Positions 38,515 through 48,510 are shown, counted from the stretch's first letter. The stretch: DNA of 64,000 nt from Rhodopseudomonas palustris (GCF_003031265.1 NZ_CP019966.1:3348001-3412000); one strand, 5' to 3'. Numbers and translations are program-made. The notes: generated from the letters alone by a model not told the origin.

Positions 38515-39441
38515 ATGACGAGCAAGCTTTCCCTTCGCATCATTGGCTTGGCGCTGTGCTGTGCGGCGGCGACGCTGGGTCTTGGAACGACGCAGGGCCA
38601 GGCTCAGTCGGTGGTGGTGATGGTCAATGGCGAACCGATCACCAATTTCGACATCGATCAGCGCTTGAAGCTGAACCGGATGTCGCACAAGGCGGACAGC
38701 CGGCAGCAGGTGCTCGAGGATCTGATCGACGAGAAGGTCAAGATCAAGGAAGCCAAGAAGTACGGCGTCAATCCCAGCGATTCCGACATCGACTCCTCCT
38801 TCTCCACGATGGCGTCGCGGATGCGGATGAGCACCGCGCAGATGACGAATATGCTGGCCGCTCAAGGCATTCGGCCGGATACGTTGAAGTCGCGGATCAG
38901 GGCCGAAATGGTCTGGGCGAGCCTGGTGCGCGGCCGCTTCAAGGACAGCCTCCAGGTCAGCGAGCGCGAAGTTCAGGCGCAGCTCAAGGGCGGAGACGAC
39001 TCCAAAGCCGTCGAAAGTTTCGAGTATCAACTCCGGCCCGTGGTGATGATCGTTTCGCGCGGCTCGGGTTCGGAGTCACTGGAATCCCGCCGCAAGGAAG
39101 CGGAGCAGCTTCGCGGCCGCATCTCGAGCTGCGCTGAGGCGGATCGCGTCTTCAAAGCGATGCCGAATGCGGCGATCCGCGGCATCGTGATGAAGACCTC
39201 CGCCGACCTGCCGCCGGCCCTCCGCGAGATCCTCGACAAGACGCCGGTAGGTCACCTCACCCCGCCCGAAGCCACCAAGCAGGGCATCGAGATGGTGGCC
39301 CTGTGCGAGCGCAAGCAGTCGACAGCCGACACGCCGCGCAAGCGCGAAATCCGTGAGAAGCTGTTCGGCGAGAAGTTCCAGGCGAAGTCGAAAGAGTATC
39401 TGCAGGAAGTACGCAAAGCCGCGATGATCGAGTATCGCTGA
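38515..39441 (+). CDS. SurA-like periplasmic chaperone / peptidyl-prolyl isomerase
   Basis: A 308-residue exported protein (signal peptide to about residue 31, GQAQS). The SurA N-terminal chaperone domain is recognisable (VVVMVNGEPITNFDIDQRLKL, then VLEDLIDEKVKIKEAKKYG). After about 165 comes one region laid out like a degenerate parvulin domain, rather than the two clear parvulin repeats of E. coli SurA. It lies between lptD and pdxA in the usual imp-surA-pdxA-ksgA order, supporting a role in outer-membrane protein folding. Shorter than E. coli SurA (428). Confidence 0.85.
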   Translation: MTSKLSLRIIGLALCCAAATLGLGTTQGQAQSVVVMVNGEPITNFDIDQRLKLNRMSHKADSRQQVLEDLIDEKVKIKEAKKYGVNPSDSDIDSSFSTMASRMRMSTAQMTNMLAAQGIRPDTLKSRIRAEMVWASLVRGRFKDSLQVSEREVQAQLKGGDDSKAVESFEYQLRPVVMIVSRGSGSESLESRRKEAEQLRGRISSCAEADRVFKAMPNAAIRGIVMKTSADLPPALREILDKTPVGHLTPPEATKQGIEMVALCERKQSTADTPRKREIREKLFGEKFQAKSKEYLQEVRKAAMIEYR

Positions 39442-39501
39442 GACGTTCCAGCGAGCTTCCTTGCGGCACAAGTGCCGGCGGTCCGCGCCTCGGAGTCGAT
39501 C

Positions 39502-40515
39502 ATGACCGGAATGGCAAAACCACTGGCGCTGACACTCGGCGAACCAGCAGGGATCGGCCCCGACATCGCCCTGGCAGCGTGGCTACAGCGCGAGCAACAC
39601 GGACTGCCGCCGTTCTACCTGCTTGGTGATGCCGGCTGTCTGTCCAGCCGTTCCAAGCTGCTTGGCCTCGACGTTCCACTCGCCGAGGTCAAAGCCGAAG
39701 ACGCCGTGGCTGCGTTTGCCACTGCCCTTCCGATCGTCTCCACGGGACACATGGCAACCGCGCAGCCAGGCCAACCGAACGACACCAGTGCGCCGGCTGC
39801 GATCGCCTCGATCGAGCACGCCGTGGCAGACGTCCAGAGCGGCCGCGCAGCCGCCGTCGTGACCAATCCGATCGCCAAGAGCGTGCTGTACCAAGCCGGT
39901 TTCCACCATCCCGGCCACACCGAGTTTCTGGCCGAACTCGCCAAGCGAGACGGCATCGTGCCGCAGCCGGTGATGATGCTGTGGTGCCCTACTCTCGCGG
40001 TCGTACCGGTGACGATCCATGTCTCGCTGCGCGACGCGATCACCCAACTCACCACCGATTTGATCGTGTCGACCGCGCGGATCGTCGTCAAAGATCTGCG
40101 CGAACGCATGGGGATCAAGCAGCCCCGATTGGCCCTCGCCGGCCTCAATCCCCATGCCGGGGAAGATGGGGCGCTGGGCCATGAGGACCGCGCCGTGGTG
40201 GCACCCGCAGTCGAGATGCTACGGGGCGAAGGCATTGATGCGCGCGGACCGCTGCCGGCCGACACGATGTTTCATGCGGCCGCACGCAAAACCTATGACT
40301 GCGCGATCTGCATGTATCACGATCAGGCGCTGATCCCGATCAAGACCATTGCATTCGACGAAGGCGTCAACGTCACCCTTGGTCTTCCCTTTATCCGAAC
40401 GTCACCCGATCACGGCACGGCGTTCGACATTGCTGGCAGCGGACGCGCCAATCCCTCGAGTCTGATCGCGGCCTTGAAGCTCGCCGCACAAATGGCATCG
40501 GCCAAGACCGCATGA
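39502..40515 (+). CDS. pdxA: 4-hydroxythreonine-4-phosphate dehydrogenase
   Basis: A 337-residue NAD-dependent enzyme of pyridoxal-5'-phosphate synthesis. Metal-binding and substrate motifs [20 protein letters not shown] and [11 protein letters not shown] are intact. Start set at ATG with CGGAG 6 nt upstream, giving [19 protein letters not shown]. Its last four bases overlap the rsmA start (ATGA). Confidence 0.95.
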   Translation: MTGMAKPLALTLGEPAGIGPDIALAAWLQREQHGLPPFYLLGDAGCLSSRSKLLGLDVPLAEVKAEDAVAAFATALPIVSTGHMATAQPGQPNDTSAPAAIASIEHAVADVQSGRAAAVVTNPIAKSVLYQAGFHHPGHTEFLAELAKRDGIVPQPVMMLWCPTLAVVPVTIHVSLRDAITQLTTDLIVSTARIVVKDLRERMGIKQPRLALAGLNPHAGEDGALGHEDRAVVAPAVEMLRGEGIDARGPLPADTMFHAAARKTYDCAICMYHDQALIPIKTIAFDEGVNVTLGLPFIRTSPDHGTAFDIAGSGRANPSSLIAALKLAAQMASAKTA

Positions 40516-41375
40516 GCGCGATCGACGATTTGCCGCCGCTGCGCGAGGTGATCCGGCGGCATGATCTCGCTGCGCGGAAATCGCTCGGCCAGAACTTCCT
40601 GCTCGATCTCAATCTGACGGCGCGCATCGCACGAGCAGCCGGCCCGCTCGAGGACGTCACGGTGGTCGAGATCGGGCCCGGTCCGGGCGGTCTCACCCGC
40701 GCCCTGCTGGCGACCGGCGCCAAGCGTGTCATCGCGATCGAGCGAGATGAGCGCGCACTCGGCGCGCTGGAGGAAATCGCTGCGCACTATCCTGGCCGCC
40801 TCGAGATTATCAGCGGCGACGCCATGGAGTTCGATCCGCGCCCGCTGCTGAACGGCGATCGCGCCCGGATCGTCGCCAACCTGCCGTACAACATCGCCAC
40901 CCCGTTGCTGATCGGCTGGCTGTGCGCCGAGCCATGGCCGCCGTGGTACGAGATGATGGTGCTGATGTTTCAGCGCGAAGTGGCGCAGCGCATCGTCGCG
41001 CATCACGACGACGACGCCTATGGCCGGCTTGCGGTGCTGGCGAACTGGCGCGCCGAGACGCAGATGCTGTTCGACATTTCGCCGTCCGCCTTTGTGCCGC
41101 CGCCGAAGGTGACCTCCTCTGTGGTGCGACTGGTGCCTCGTCAGCAACCGGAGCCGTGCGATCGCGCAGCGCTTGAGCAAGTCGCGGCCGCCGCTTTCGG
41201 TCAACGCCGCAAGATGCTGCGCCAGAGCCTCAAATCGCTTGGCGTCGATCCGGCACAGCTCACAGCGGCCGCCGGAATCGATCCGGCGCGGCGTGCCGAG
41301 ACCGTGCCCGTTTCCGGTTTTGTTGCCATGGCGAACGAATTGGCCAATAGTCGCGCGATAAGAACACAAGCCTGA
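40512..41375 (+). CDS. rsmA: 16S rRNA dimethyladenosine transferase (KsgA/RsmA)
   Basis: A 287-residue SAM-dependent methyltransferase that dimethylates A1518 and A1519 of 16S rRNA near the end of 30S assembly. Motif I ([10 protein letters not shown]), the LGQNFLLD segment and the catalytic NLPYNI are all present. Coupled to pdxA by an ATGA overlap. Confidence 0.96.
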   Translation: MSAIDDLPPLREVIRRHDLAARKSLGQNFLLDLNLTARIARAAGPLEDVTVVEIGPGPGGLTRALLATGAKRVIAIERDERALGALEEIAAHYPGRLEIISGDAMEFDPRPLLNGDRARIVANLPYNIATPLLIGWLCAEPWPPWYEMMVLMFQREVAQRIVAHHDDDAYGRLAVLANWRAETQMLFDISPSAFVPPPKVTSSVVRLVPRQQPEPCDRAALEQVAAAAFGQRRKMLRQSLKSLGVDPAQLTAAAGIDPARRAETVPVSGFVAMANELANSRAIRTQA

Positions 41376-41391
41376 AAGGGAGAAACCCGAC

Positions 41392-42450
41392 ATGACGCAA
41401 ATGCGTCGCCAATCTCTGGTGAAATTCGACGCCCCGCTGTGCGAGACCATCATCGATGCGCCGAAGCCGCAGGGGCGCGAAGTGCTGGTGAAGATCGAGC
41501 GCTGCGGCCTGTGCCACTCCGACCTGCACATTCAGGACGGCTACGCCGATCTCGGCGGCGGCAAAAAGCTTGATACCACGCGCGGCATGACGCTGCCGTT
41601 CACCCTGGGCCATGAGATCGCCGGTGTCGTTGCCGAAGTCGGTCCCGATGCTCCGCAGGATCTGATCGGCACCAAGAAGGCGGTGTTTCCCTGGATCGGC
41701 TGCGGCAAATGCCGTGACTGCCTCGCCGGCGACGAAAACCTGTGCGCCAAGAACCGCTTTCTCGGCGTCTCGATCGACGGCGGCTTCGCGACCCACGTGC
41801 TGGTACCGGACGCCAAGTACCTGCTCGACTACGATCCGCTACCGACCAACGTCGCGGCGACTTTGATGTGTTCTGGTATCACGGCCTATGGCGCCCTGAA
41901 GCGTCTGGTGGACCGGCCGCGTCAGCGCAATCTGCTACTGATTGGATTGGGCGGCGTCGGCATGATGGGGCTGTCGCTGGCTCAGGCGATGTTCAAGCAG
42001 CCGATCGCGGTGGCCGATCTCAGCCCCGTAGCGCGCGAAGCGGCGCTGAAGAACGGCGCGGCCGTTGCCTATGATCCATCGGAGCCCGATGTTGCCAAGC
42101 GCATCTTCAAGGAGACCGATGGCGGCTTCGATGGCGTGGTGGATTTCGCCGGCAACGACAAGTCGATGAACTTCGCCGTCAGCACGGTTGCGCGGGGCGG
42201 CAAGATCGTGGTGTCGGGCCTGATGGGTGGCCAGTTCAGCCTGCCGATGGTGCAGTGGATCTACAAGCGCATGACCGTCGAAGGCTTCATGGTCGGCACG
42301 CTCGAAGAGACCAAAGAGCTGCTGGCACTCGCGCGTGCTGGCAAGGTCAAGCCGACGCCGATGAAGGAAGAGCCGATGCAGGACGCGCAGAAGTGGATCG
42401 ATCAGCTGCGCGCCGGCAAGGTCGTCGGCCGCATCATGCTGACGAACTAA
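41392..42450 (+). CDS. Zinc-dependent alcohol dehydrogenase
   Basis: A 352-residue medium-chain dehydrogenase. The catalytic zinc site (CGLCHSDLH with Cys38; GHEIAGVV with His) and the structural zinc cysteines (GCGKCRDCLAGDENLC, about 103-118) are complete. The Rossmann fold is marked by LLIGLGGVGMMGLSLA (about 184-199). Substrate not determinable; GAAAGGGAGAA sits before the ATG. A strong terminator follows. Confidence 0.9.
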   Translation: MTQMRRQSLVKFDAPLCETIIDAPKPQGREVLVKIERCGLCHSDLHIQDGYADLGGGKKLDTTRGMTLPFTLGHEIAGVVAEVGPDAPQDLIGTKKAVFPWIGCGKCRDCLAGDENLCAKNRFLGVSIDGGFATHVLVPDAKYLLDYDPLPTNVAATLMCSGITAYGALKRLVDRPRQRNLLLIGLGGVGMMGLSLAQAMFKQPIAVADLSPVAREAALKNGAAVAYDPSEPDVAKRIFKETDGGFDGVVDFAGNDKSMNFAVSTVARGGKIVVSGLMGGQFSLPMVQWIYKRMTVEGFMVGTLEETKELLALARAGKVKPTPMKEEPMQDAQKWIDQLRAGKVVGRIMLTN

Positions 42451-42463
42451 TCGTCGCCTTCTT

Positions 42464-42500
42464 CCTGGCATTGCGGGTTCCCAAAGCCCGCAATGCCAGG
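42464..42500 (+). terminator. Long hairpin after the alcohol dehydrogenase
   Basis: A perfect 14-bp stem (cctggcattgcggg / cccgcaatgccagg) with a 9-base loop, 13 bases after the stop. No T-run follows, but a stem of this strength almost certainly ends or protects the transcript of the upstream gene. Confidence 0.75.
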
Positions 42501-42609
42501 CTCCGAATTGTCTCACCCTCACCGGATTGTCGGCATATTGCGACCCCATTTGTCGCGGAAAAAACGGGCGAACAGAAGTTCCGTTGTCCGCGTCAGAATG
42601 GGGAATGCC

Positions 42610-43791
42610 ATGCACAACCGATCCGCGAAACTGCTGTTGGCCGTGAGCGCCGGCGCGATCGCGAGCGTTGCGATCACAGCAAGCCCCCTGTCTTCGGCGC
42701 AGGCCGACACCTGCTTGTCGGCACCGAACGCGCCCACCCCGGCCGGAAGTCATTGGTTCTACCGGGCCGACCACGCCGCCAAGCGCAAGTGCTGGTACTT
42801 GCGCAAGGTCGACGGCGCATCAGCAGCGGCAAATCCTACGGAAGCGACCTCGCCCGAGGCGACCGATACTGCCGACAGCTCCCCCGCCGCGGCAGCAACT
42901 AGTCCAGCTCCATCTCCCAAAGCCAAGTCCGCTTCTGCACCAAGCATGACGCTACCGACGGCGCCGTCGCAATCGAGTGCCGCTCCGTTGCGCTCCTCCG
43001 TTGCCGATGCCCGCGCCGAATTCGCAGCGCCTCAGCAGCCGCAGACCGCCGCTCCCACGACGACCAATTCGCCGTTCCCCGCACCGGTGCTCACAGCGCC
43101 GGTGGAGGCGACACAGGCCGCGGCAACGCCTGCCCCCGCGGCCGAACCGTCGAGCGCACCCGCTCCAACCTCGATGAACGATCGCTGGTCGGATTCAGCG
43201 GCCGGTAGCGCGCCCGCCAATGCCGATGCCACCGACAAGCTGCGCAAGGCCGCAAAGGCGACCAAGTCGGCGCCGGCGTCCATCACCGAGGAATCGATGA
43301 GCGCGGGCACGCTTGCCACGCTGATCGGCGCCCTGCTCGCAGCCCTCGCGGTCGCCGGCGGCATCGCGGCCGCACTCATGAAATTCGGCCGCAGCGAGCC
43401 GATCGTCCGGCGTGAGCCCGGCGGACGTCCCGACCTCTGGGCGGGCCGGACTGAACCGGTTGCAACTGACATTTACACAAACGACTTTCGGTCGAGCCCG
43501 ATCGACCTCGATGCTCCGCGACGCAAGCCGGCAGCACCGCCGCCTGCCGAACACGTCGCGTCGGAGCATGACGTCGAACCGCCCGCCTGGATCAAGGCGG
43601 CCCGCGAGCGTCGTATCGCCAATGACAGCATTCGGCCGGGTGCGGCGGAGGTCGGGGCCTCAGACCTCAACAGCGCTCAGTCGCGGGCAGCATCGGAGAC
43701 GGCGAGCCGATCCGTTGCGGAGCCTGCTCCGCCCGCAGCAGACGAAATCGAACAGTTGCTGGCGCTGGCGCAGAAGCGTTCTGCGGCGTGA
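42610..43791 (+). CDS. Ala/Pro-rich exported or membrane-anchored protein of unknown function
   Basis: A 393-residue protein that I do not recognise. A signal peptide (LLLAVSAGAIASVAITASPLSSAQAD, cleavage near 37) is followed by a short Cys- and Trp-containing region (CLSAPNAPTPAGSHWFYR, then KCWYLRKV), which looks like a small folded domain. Residues about 75-215 are Ala/Pro/Ser-rich and low complexity. A transmembrane segment lies at about 232-256 (ATLIGALLAALAVAGGIAAALM), and a charged C-terminal tail (about 260-393) should be cytoplasmic. GGGGA is 7 nt before the chosen ATG. Confidence 0.65.
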   Translation: MHNRSAKLLLAVSAGAIASVAITASPLSSAQADTCLSAPNAPTPAGSHWFYRADHAAKRKCWYLRKVDGASAAANPTEATSPEATDTADSSPAAAATSPAPSPKAKSASAPSMTLPTAPSQSSAAPLRSSVADARAEFAAPQQPQTAAPTTTNSPFPAPVLTAPVEATQAAATPAPAAEPSSAPAPTSMNDRWSDSAAGSAPANADATDKLRKAAKATKSAPASITEESMSAGTLATLIGALLAALAVAGGIAAALMKFGRSEPIVRREPGGRPDLWAGRTEPVATDIYTNDFRSSPIDLDAPRRKPAAPPPAEHVASEHDVEPPAWIKAARERRIANDSIRPGAAEVGASDLNSAQSRAASETASRSVAEPAPPAADEIEQLLALAQKRSAA

Positions 43792-43794
43792 TCG

Positions 43795-44457
43795 TCAGCC
43801 TTCGAGCTGCTGGCGCATCCCGCGGACGAAGGCGTCCAATCCGACTTGGCGCTCTCGCTTGAGCTGCTCGGCGCGCAAGATCGAGCGCACCGACTCGAAG
43901 GCAACGCCGATATTGTCGTTGACCACGATGTAATCGTAGGCGTCGAAGTGGCTCATCTCGTCGCCGGCTTTCTTCATCCGGCCGCGGATCACGTCGTGGG
44001 AATCCTGCGCGCGGGTGTGCAGCCGATGCTCCAGCGCCTGCACGGACGGCGGCAGGATGAAGACGCTGACGACGTCGCTTCCAGCGCGACTGCGGAGCTG
44101 CTGCGTCCCCTGCCAGTCGATGTCGAACAACACATCGCGGCCGGCTGCGAGCGCGGCTTCGACCGGGGCGCGCGGCGTGCCATAGCGATTGTCGAACACG
44201 TTGGCCCATTCGAGGAATTCCCCGGCGCCGACCATCTCGTCGAATCTCGGCCGATCGACGAAGTAATAGTCGCGGCCGTCGACCTCGCCGGGCCGCATCG
44301 GCCGTGTCGTTGCCGACACCGACATCTGCAACCCAGGCATCTGCTCGACCAGCATCCGCGACAGCGTCGTCTTGCCGGCGCCGGAGGGCGACGACAGCAC
44401 GAACATCAGCCCGCGCCGCTCGACACCGCTGTAGCCGCCCGCCGCTCCGTCGCTCAT
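43795..44457 (-). CDS. gmk: Guanylate kinase
   Basis: A 220-residue enzyme making GDP from GMP and ATP. P-loop SSPSGAGKTT (about residues 17-26) and GMP-binding TRPMRPGEVDGRDY are clear. It starts 2 bases after yicC and is the last gene of the fabD-fabG-acpP-fabF-mltG-yicC-gmk strand block. Six residues of hydrophilic C-terminal tail follow the conserved domain. Confidence 0.96.
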   Translation of the reverse strand: MSDGAAGGYSGVERRGLMFVLSSPSGAGKTTLSRMLVEQMPGLQMSVSATTRPMRPGEVDGRDYYFVDRPRFDEMVGAGEFLEWANVFDNRYGTPRAPVEAALAAGRDVLFDIDWQGTQQLRSRAGSDVVSVFILPPSVQALEHRLHTRAQDSHDVIRGRMKKAGDEMSHFDAYDYIVVNDNIGVAFESVRSILRAEQLKRERQVGLDAFVRGMRQQLEG

Positions 44458-44459
44458 GA

Positions 44460-45347
44460 TTACTCCAGATTCTGAACCTGCTCGCGGAACTGTTCGACGA
44501 CGTTCTTCATCGCCAGTCCGGCATTGGTCAGCTCCAGATCGATCGACTTGGAGCAGCAGGTGTTGACCTCGCGGTTGAATTCCTGCGCGAGGAAATCGAG
44601 CCGGCGCCCGACGGCGCCACCCTTGGCGAGCATCTCGCGGCTCTGCGCGATGTGGGACGCAATGCGATCGAGCTCTTCCCGAATATCGGCTTTGGTTGCC
44701 ATCATGATGGCTTCCTGATGCAGCCGATCAGGATCGAAACGGTCGGACGTATCGAGCAGCGCCGCGATCTGTTCGGCAAGACGCGCCTTGATCGCATCGG
44801 GCTTGCGGCCGGGCGCGGCCTCGGCCTGCTTGGCGAGCGCTTCCAGCTCATCCAGACGTTGAGCCAGCACCGCGCCGAGGCTCGCGCCCTCGCGCTTGCG
44901 CATCTCGATCAGGCTCTTCAGCGCGTCACCGAATGCAGTTTCGACGGCGGCGCGTGCGGCCTTCTCCTCGGCCTCGTCGGCCTCGGGCTCGACCACTTCG
45001 ATGACGCCCTTGATGCCGAGCAGTCCATCGATGCTCGGCGCGACCGCGTCGACCTTGCCGGCTATCTCACTGGCAACCTTCAAAACCGAGGCGAGTACAT
45101 CCTGATTGATCTGGATGCCCGACACCGCGTTGGCGCGCTTGACGGTGAGATTGGCGTAGACGGTGCCGCGGGACAGCACCTCGGCGGCACGCTTGCGGAC
45201 CGGCGGCTCGATGTCGTCCCAGCCGGGCGGCAGCCGCATCCGGAAATCGAAGCCCTTGGCGTTCACCGACTTCAATTCCCACTCGAACACGTAGGGGCCG
45301 CTGGCACCGTGGCTGCGCGCAAATCCGGTCATGCTCGATAACGACAT
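44460..45347 (-). CDS. YicC family endoribonuclease
   Basis: A 295-residue protein of the YicC/DUF1732 family, recently described in E. coli as an endoribonuclease acting with RNA chaperones. The family opening SSMTGFARSHGASG and the C-terminal EFNREVNTCCSKSIDLELTNAGLAMKN are present. Position just upstream of gmk is typical. The gap to mltG is about 100 bases. Confidence 0.92.
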   Translation of the reverse strand: MSLSSMTGFARSHGASGPYVFEWELKSVNAKGFDFRMRLPPGWDDIEPPVRKRAAEVLSRGTVYANLTVKRANAVSGIQINQDVLASVLKVASEIAGKVDAVAPSIDGLLGIKGVIEVVEPEADEAEEKAARAAVETAFGDALKSLIEMRKREGASLGAVLAQRLDELEALAKQAEAAPGRKPDAIKARLAEQIAALLDTSDRFDPDRLHQEAIMMATKADIREELDRIASHIAQSREMLAKGGAVGRRLDFLAQEFNREVNTCCSKSIDLELTNAGLAMKNVVEQFREQVQNLE

Positions 45348-45450
45348 CGCGTCACTGTCTCCGGATTTCGAGGTTTAAGAATCGCCGCGTATCGGCCGGC
45401 GGAACTTAACGCAAACTCCGCCGCGATGTGAACTGCCGGGCGCGTGCAAG

Positions 45451-46707
45451 TTACTCGGTCGCACCGTTCGGCGTCGCGTTGCGGGCGCGGCGCTTCTGCG
45501 CGCCGTTCTTGCCGGCCTTCGGCGCCCCCGCCGGCGCGGCTGACGCGGCAGGATCGGCAGCCGGCTCAGTAGCCGGCGCGGCTGCGGCCGGCGGTGTTTC
45601 TTCCGGAGGCTCGACGGTGTCGTTCTGGAGCTGCTTTTCCTGGGCGCGGAGCTTGCCGACGTTCTTCTGGTGCACCTCGTAATTGTCGCTGAAGGCGTGA
45701 CCACCGCTGCCGTCGGCGACGAAGTACAGATCGCGGGTGCGCGCCGGATTGGCGGCCGCCTCCAGTGACGCGCGCCCCGGATTGGCAATCGGCCCCGGCG
45801 GCAGTCCGTCGATCACATAGGTGTTGTACGGGGACGGCTGCGTGATCTCGCTGCGCTTGATCGGACGGCCGAGCGTGCCCTTGCCGCCGACGAGTCCGTA
45901 GATGATCGTCGGGTCGGACTGCAGACGCATCTTCTTCTGCAGCCGATTGACGAACACCGCGGCCACGCGCGTGCGCTCGTCCGGCTTGCCGGTCTCTTTC
46001 TCCACCAGCGACGCCAGTGTCACCAGTTGCTCGGGCGTCTTGATCGGCAGGTCTTGACTGCGGCGCTCCCAGATCTCGCTGAGCACCCGCTTCTGCGCCT
46101 GCTGCAAGCGATGGATCACCTGCTCGCGCGGCGTGCCACGCGGAAACTTGTAGGTTTCCGGCAGCAACGTTCCTTCTCGCGGAATTTCACGAATGCTGCC
46201 GGTGAAGATCGGATTGTCGGACAGGCGTTCGACGATCTGCTCCGAAGTCAGTCCTTCGGGAATCGTCACCGCGTGCTGAACCACCTTGCCTTCGACGATG
46301 GTTCCGATCACGTCGCGCAGGCTGGCGCTCTTCTGAAACAGATACTCACCGGGCTTGAGTTCAGTGCGGGCGCGCAGCGCCATCACACCGCCCGCAAACA
46401 CCAGCCACCCGTCTTCGATCACGCCTTCGCGTTTCAGGATCTGAGCGATGTCGTCGAGACCGGCGCGCTGCGGGATGTTGACGACTTTGTCCTGTGCCAG
46501 CGGGCCTGGCGCTTCGAGCTTGTTCTTGCCATACACGTACAAGCCGCCGGCACCGATCATCACAACCACGATGAAGGTGATGATCGCGTTGCCGATGATC
46601 ACCAGCGGATTGCGGGCGTGATCGGACCGCTTCGGCGGCGGCGGAAGCTGCTCGGGCTCAAGCGCCGCACGCGGGCTTCTCGGCGAAATCGGCGGCCTTT
46701 CACTCAT
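45451..46707 (-). CDS. mltG: Endolytic peptidoglycan transglycosylase MltG
   Basis: A 418-residue inner-membrane enzyme that cleaves nascent glycan strands, setting their length. An N-terminal Pro-rich cytoplasmic part precedes one transmembrane helix (about 35-57, LVIIGNAIITFIVVVMIGAGGLYVY). The YceG-like catalytic domain includes LASLVEKETGKPDERTRVA (about residues 228-246) with the catalytic Glu. The last ~60 residues form an Ala/Pro/Thr-rich tail ending in a basic stretch (KAGKNGAQKRRARN), longer than in E. coli. Start uncertain: ATGs 30 and 60 bases upstream are in frame. Confidence 0.92.
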   Translation of the reverse strand: MSERPPISPRSPRAALEPEQLPPPPKRSDHARNPLVIIGNAIITFIVVVMIGAGGLYVYGKNKLEAPGPLAQDKVVNIPQRAGLDDIAQILKREGVIEDGWLVFAGGVMALRARTELKPGEYLFQKSASLRDVIGTIVEGKVVQHAVTIPEGLTSEQIVERLSDNPIFTGSIREIPREGTLLPETYKFPRGTPREQVIHRLQQAQKRVLSEIWERRSQDLPIKTPEQLVTLASLVEKETGKPDERTRVAAVFVNRLQKKMRLQSDPTIIYGLVGGKGTLGRPIKRSEITQPSPYNTYVIDGLPPGPIANPGRASLEAAANPARTRDLYFVADGSGGHAFSDNYEVHQKNVGKLRAQEKQLQNDTVEPPEETPPAAAAPATEPAADPAASAAPAGAPKAGKNGAQKRRARNATPNGATE

Positions 46708-46908
46708 CGGTGCAACCTGAATCCTGTCGGCTCGCATTGGGGCCGGCGCAATCTGCACCGGCGACATTCGGGATCACGACTTCGATGCAATGTCCGGTCT
46801 GGAGTCTATCCAGGCGGATGAGGGTTGCAACCGATCATACTCCGAAACTAACGGATCGCGTAGGGTTTAGCAGCGATTGCGGCGAAACGGTGGATGAAGG
46901 CGCGCGCG

Positions 46909-48174
46909 TTAGTTCGGCACGCGCTGCAACAGCAGCGACGCATTGGTGCCACCGAACCCGAAAGAGTTCGACAACGCAACGTTGATCTCGCGCGACCGCG
47001 GCTTCCACGGCACCAGATCGATCGCGGTCTCGACCGAAGGATTGTCGAGATTGATCGTCGGCGGCGCGACGTTGTCGCGAATCGCCAGCACGCAGAAGAT
47101 CGCTTCCACGGCACCGGCAGCACCGAGCAGATGGCCGATCGACGACTTGGTCGACGACATCGACACGCGCGATGCCGCGTTCCCCAGGAGACGCTGCGCC
47201 GCACCGAGTTCGATCTCGTCGCCGAGCGGCGTCGAGGTGCCGTGCGCGTTGATGTAGTCGATGTCCGACACCGCGATGCCGCCACGCTTGATCGCGGCGC
47301 TCATGCAACGGAACGCACCGTCACCATCCGAGCTCGGCGCGGTGATGTGATGAGCGTCGCCCGACAGACCGTAGCCGATCACTTCGGCATAGATCCGTGC
47401 GCCACGCGCCTTGGCGTGCTCGTACTCTTCCAGCACGACGACGCCCGCGCCCTCGCCCATCACGAAGCCGTCGCGATCCTTGTCATAGGGCCGCGAAGCC
47501 TTGGTCGGCGCATCGTTGAAACCGGTCGACAGCGCACGCGCAGCGGCAAAGCCGGCCATCGCCAGACGGCTGATCGGAGATTCGGTACCGCCGGCGACCA
47601 TCACGTCGGCGTCGCCGAGCGCGATCAGCCGCGCCGCATCGCCGATCGCATGCGCGCCGGTCGAGCACGCGGTGACAACCGCGTGGTTCGGACCCTTGAG
47701 GCCGAATTCGATCGAGACATAACCCGACGCCAGATTGATCAGGCGGCCGGGAATGAAAAACGGAGAGATCCTGCGCGGGCCGCGCTGCTCGAGCAGCAGC
47801 GCCGTCTCGGCGATGCCCTGCAGACCACCGATGCCGGAGCCGATCAGCACGCCCGAGGCGCAGCGCTCTTCTTCGGTGGAGGGACGCCAGCCGGCGTCAT
47901 CAAGCGCCTGACGCGCCGCCGCCATCGCATAGACGATGAAGTCGTCGACCTTGCGCTGGTCTTTCGGCTCCATCCATTGATCAGGATTGAAGGTGCCGTT
48001 GGTACCGTCGCCACGCGGAATGATACAGGCGATTTGGCTGGCGATATCCGACACGTCGAACGCGTCGATCTTGCGTGCACCGCTTTCGCCGGCAAGCACG
48101 CGGCTCCAGGTTGGTTCGACGCCGCAGCCCAGCGGCGACACCATGCCAAGGCCCGTGACGACAACCCGTCTCAT
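46909..48174 (-). CDS. fabF: 3-oxoacyl-ACP synthase II (KAS II)
   Basis: A 421-residue condensing enzyme extending acyl-ACP in fatty-acid synthesis. The nucleophilic Cys170 sits in VVTACSTGAHAIGDA, and the two catalytic His regions (INAHGTSTPLGD and MSSTKSSIGHLLGAAG) are present. The start MRRVVVTGLGMVSPLG is typical; the frame extends 11 codons upstream. Separated from acpP by an intrinsic terminator, so fabF needs its own promoter or read-through. Confidence 0.96.
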   Translation of the reverse strand: MRRVVVTGLGMVSPLGCGVEPTWSRVLAGESGARKIDAFDVSDIASQIACIIPRGDGTNGTFNPDQWMEPKDQRKVDDFIVYAMAAARQALDDAGWRPSTEEERCASGVLIGSGIGGLQGIAETALLLEQRGPRRISPFFIPGRLINLASGYVSIEFGLKGPNHAVVTACSTGAHAIGDAARLIALGDADVMVAGGTESPISRLAMAGFAAARALSTGFNDAPTKASRPYDKDRDGFVMGEGAGVVVLEEYEHAKARGARIYAEVIGYGLSGDAHHITAPSSDGDGAFRCMSAAIKRGGIAVSDIDYINAHGTSTPLGDEIELGAAQRLLGNAASRVSMSSTKSSIGHLLGAAGAVEAIFCVLAIRDNVAPPTINLDNPSVETAIDLVPWKPRSREINVALSNSFGFGGTNASLLLQRVPN

Positions 48175-48205
48175 CTCCAGCACTCCGGCGTAGAATGCGC
48201 GGTGC

Positions 48206-48251
48206 AAAATAAGAAGCCGGTGGACCGCTTTTGTGCGGTCCGTCCGGCTTC
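48206..48251 (-). terminator. Intrinsic terminator between acpP and fabF
   Basis: A hairpin with stems gaagccgg/ccggcttc and ggaccgc/gcggtcc broken by a small internal loop, followed on the minus strand by TTATTTTG. It lies 19 bases after the acpP stop and would end an acpP-only transcript, as expected for this very highly expressed gene. Confidence 0.8.
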
Positions 48252-48270
48252 CATCACACCGCGCGGAGCG

Positions 48271-48510
48271 TCAGCTCTTTGCGTTCTTCTCGAGAAACTT
48301 GGTGGCGTCGCCGACGGTGAGAATCGTCTCGGCGGCATCGTCCGGAATTTCGCAGCCGAACTCTTCTTCGAACGCCATCACGAGTTCGACGGTGTCGAGG
48401 CTGTCGGCGCCGAGATCGTCGATGAAGCTGGCGCTATCGACAACTTTCTCGGGTTCGACACCAAGGTGTTCGACCACGATCTTCTTAACCCGCTCGCCAA
48501 TCTCACTCAT
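48271..48510 (-). CDS. acpP: Acyl carrier protein
   Basis: A 79-residue acidic protein carrying growing acyl chains. The phosphopantetheine attachment Ser37 lies in [11 protein letters not shown]. Sequence and length are standard for the essential fatty-acid ACP. Flanked by a terminator downstream and by a ~300-base upstream gap that should hold its own promoter. Confidence 0.97.
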   Translation of the reverse strand: MSEIGERVKKIVVEHLGVEPEKVVDSASFIDDLGADSLDTVELVMAFEEEFGCEIPDDAAETILTVGDATKFLEKNAKS

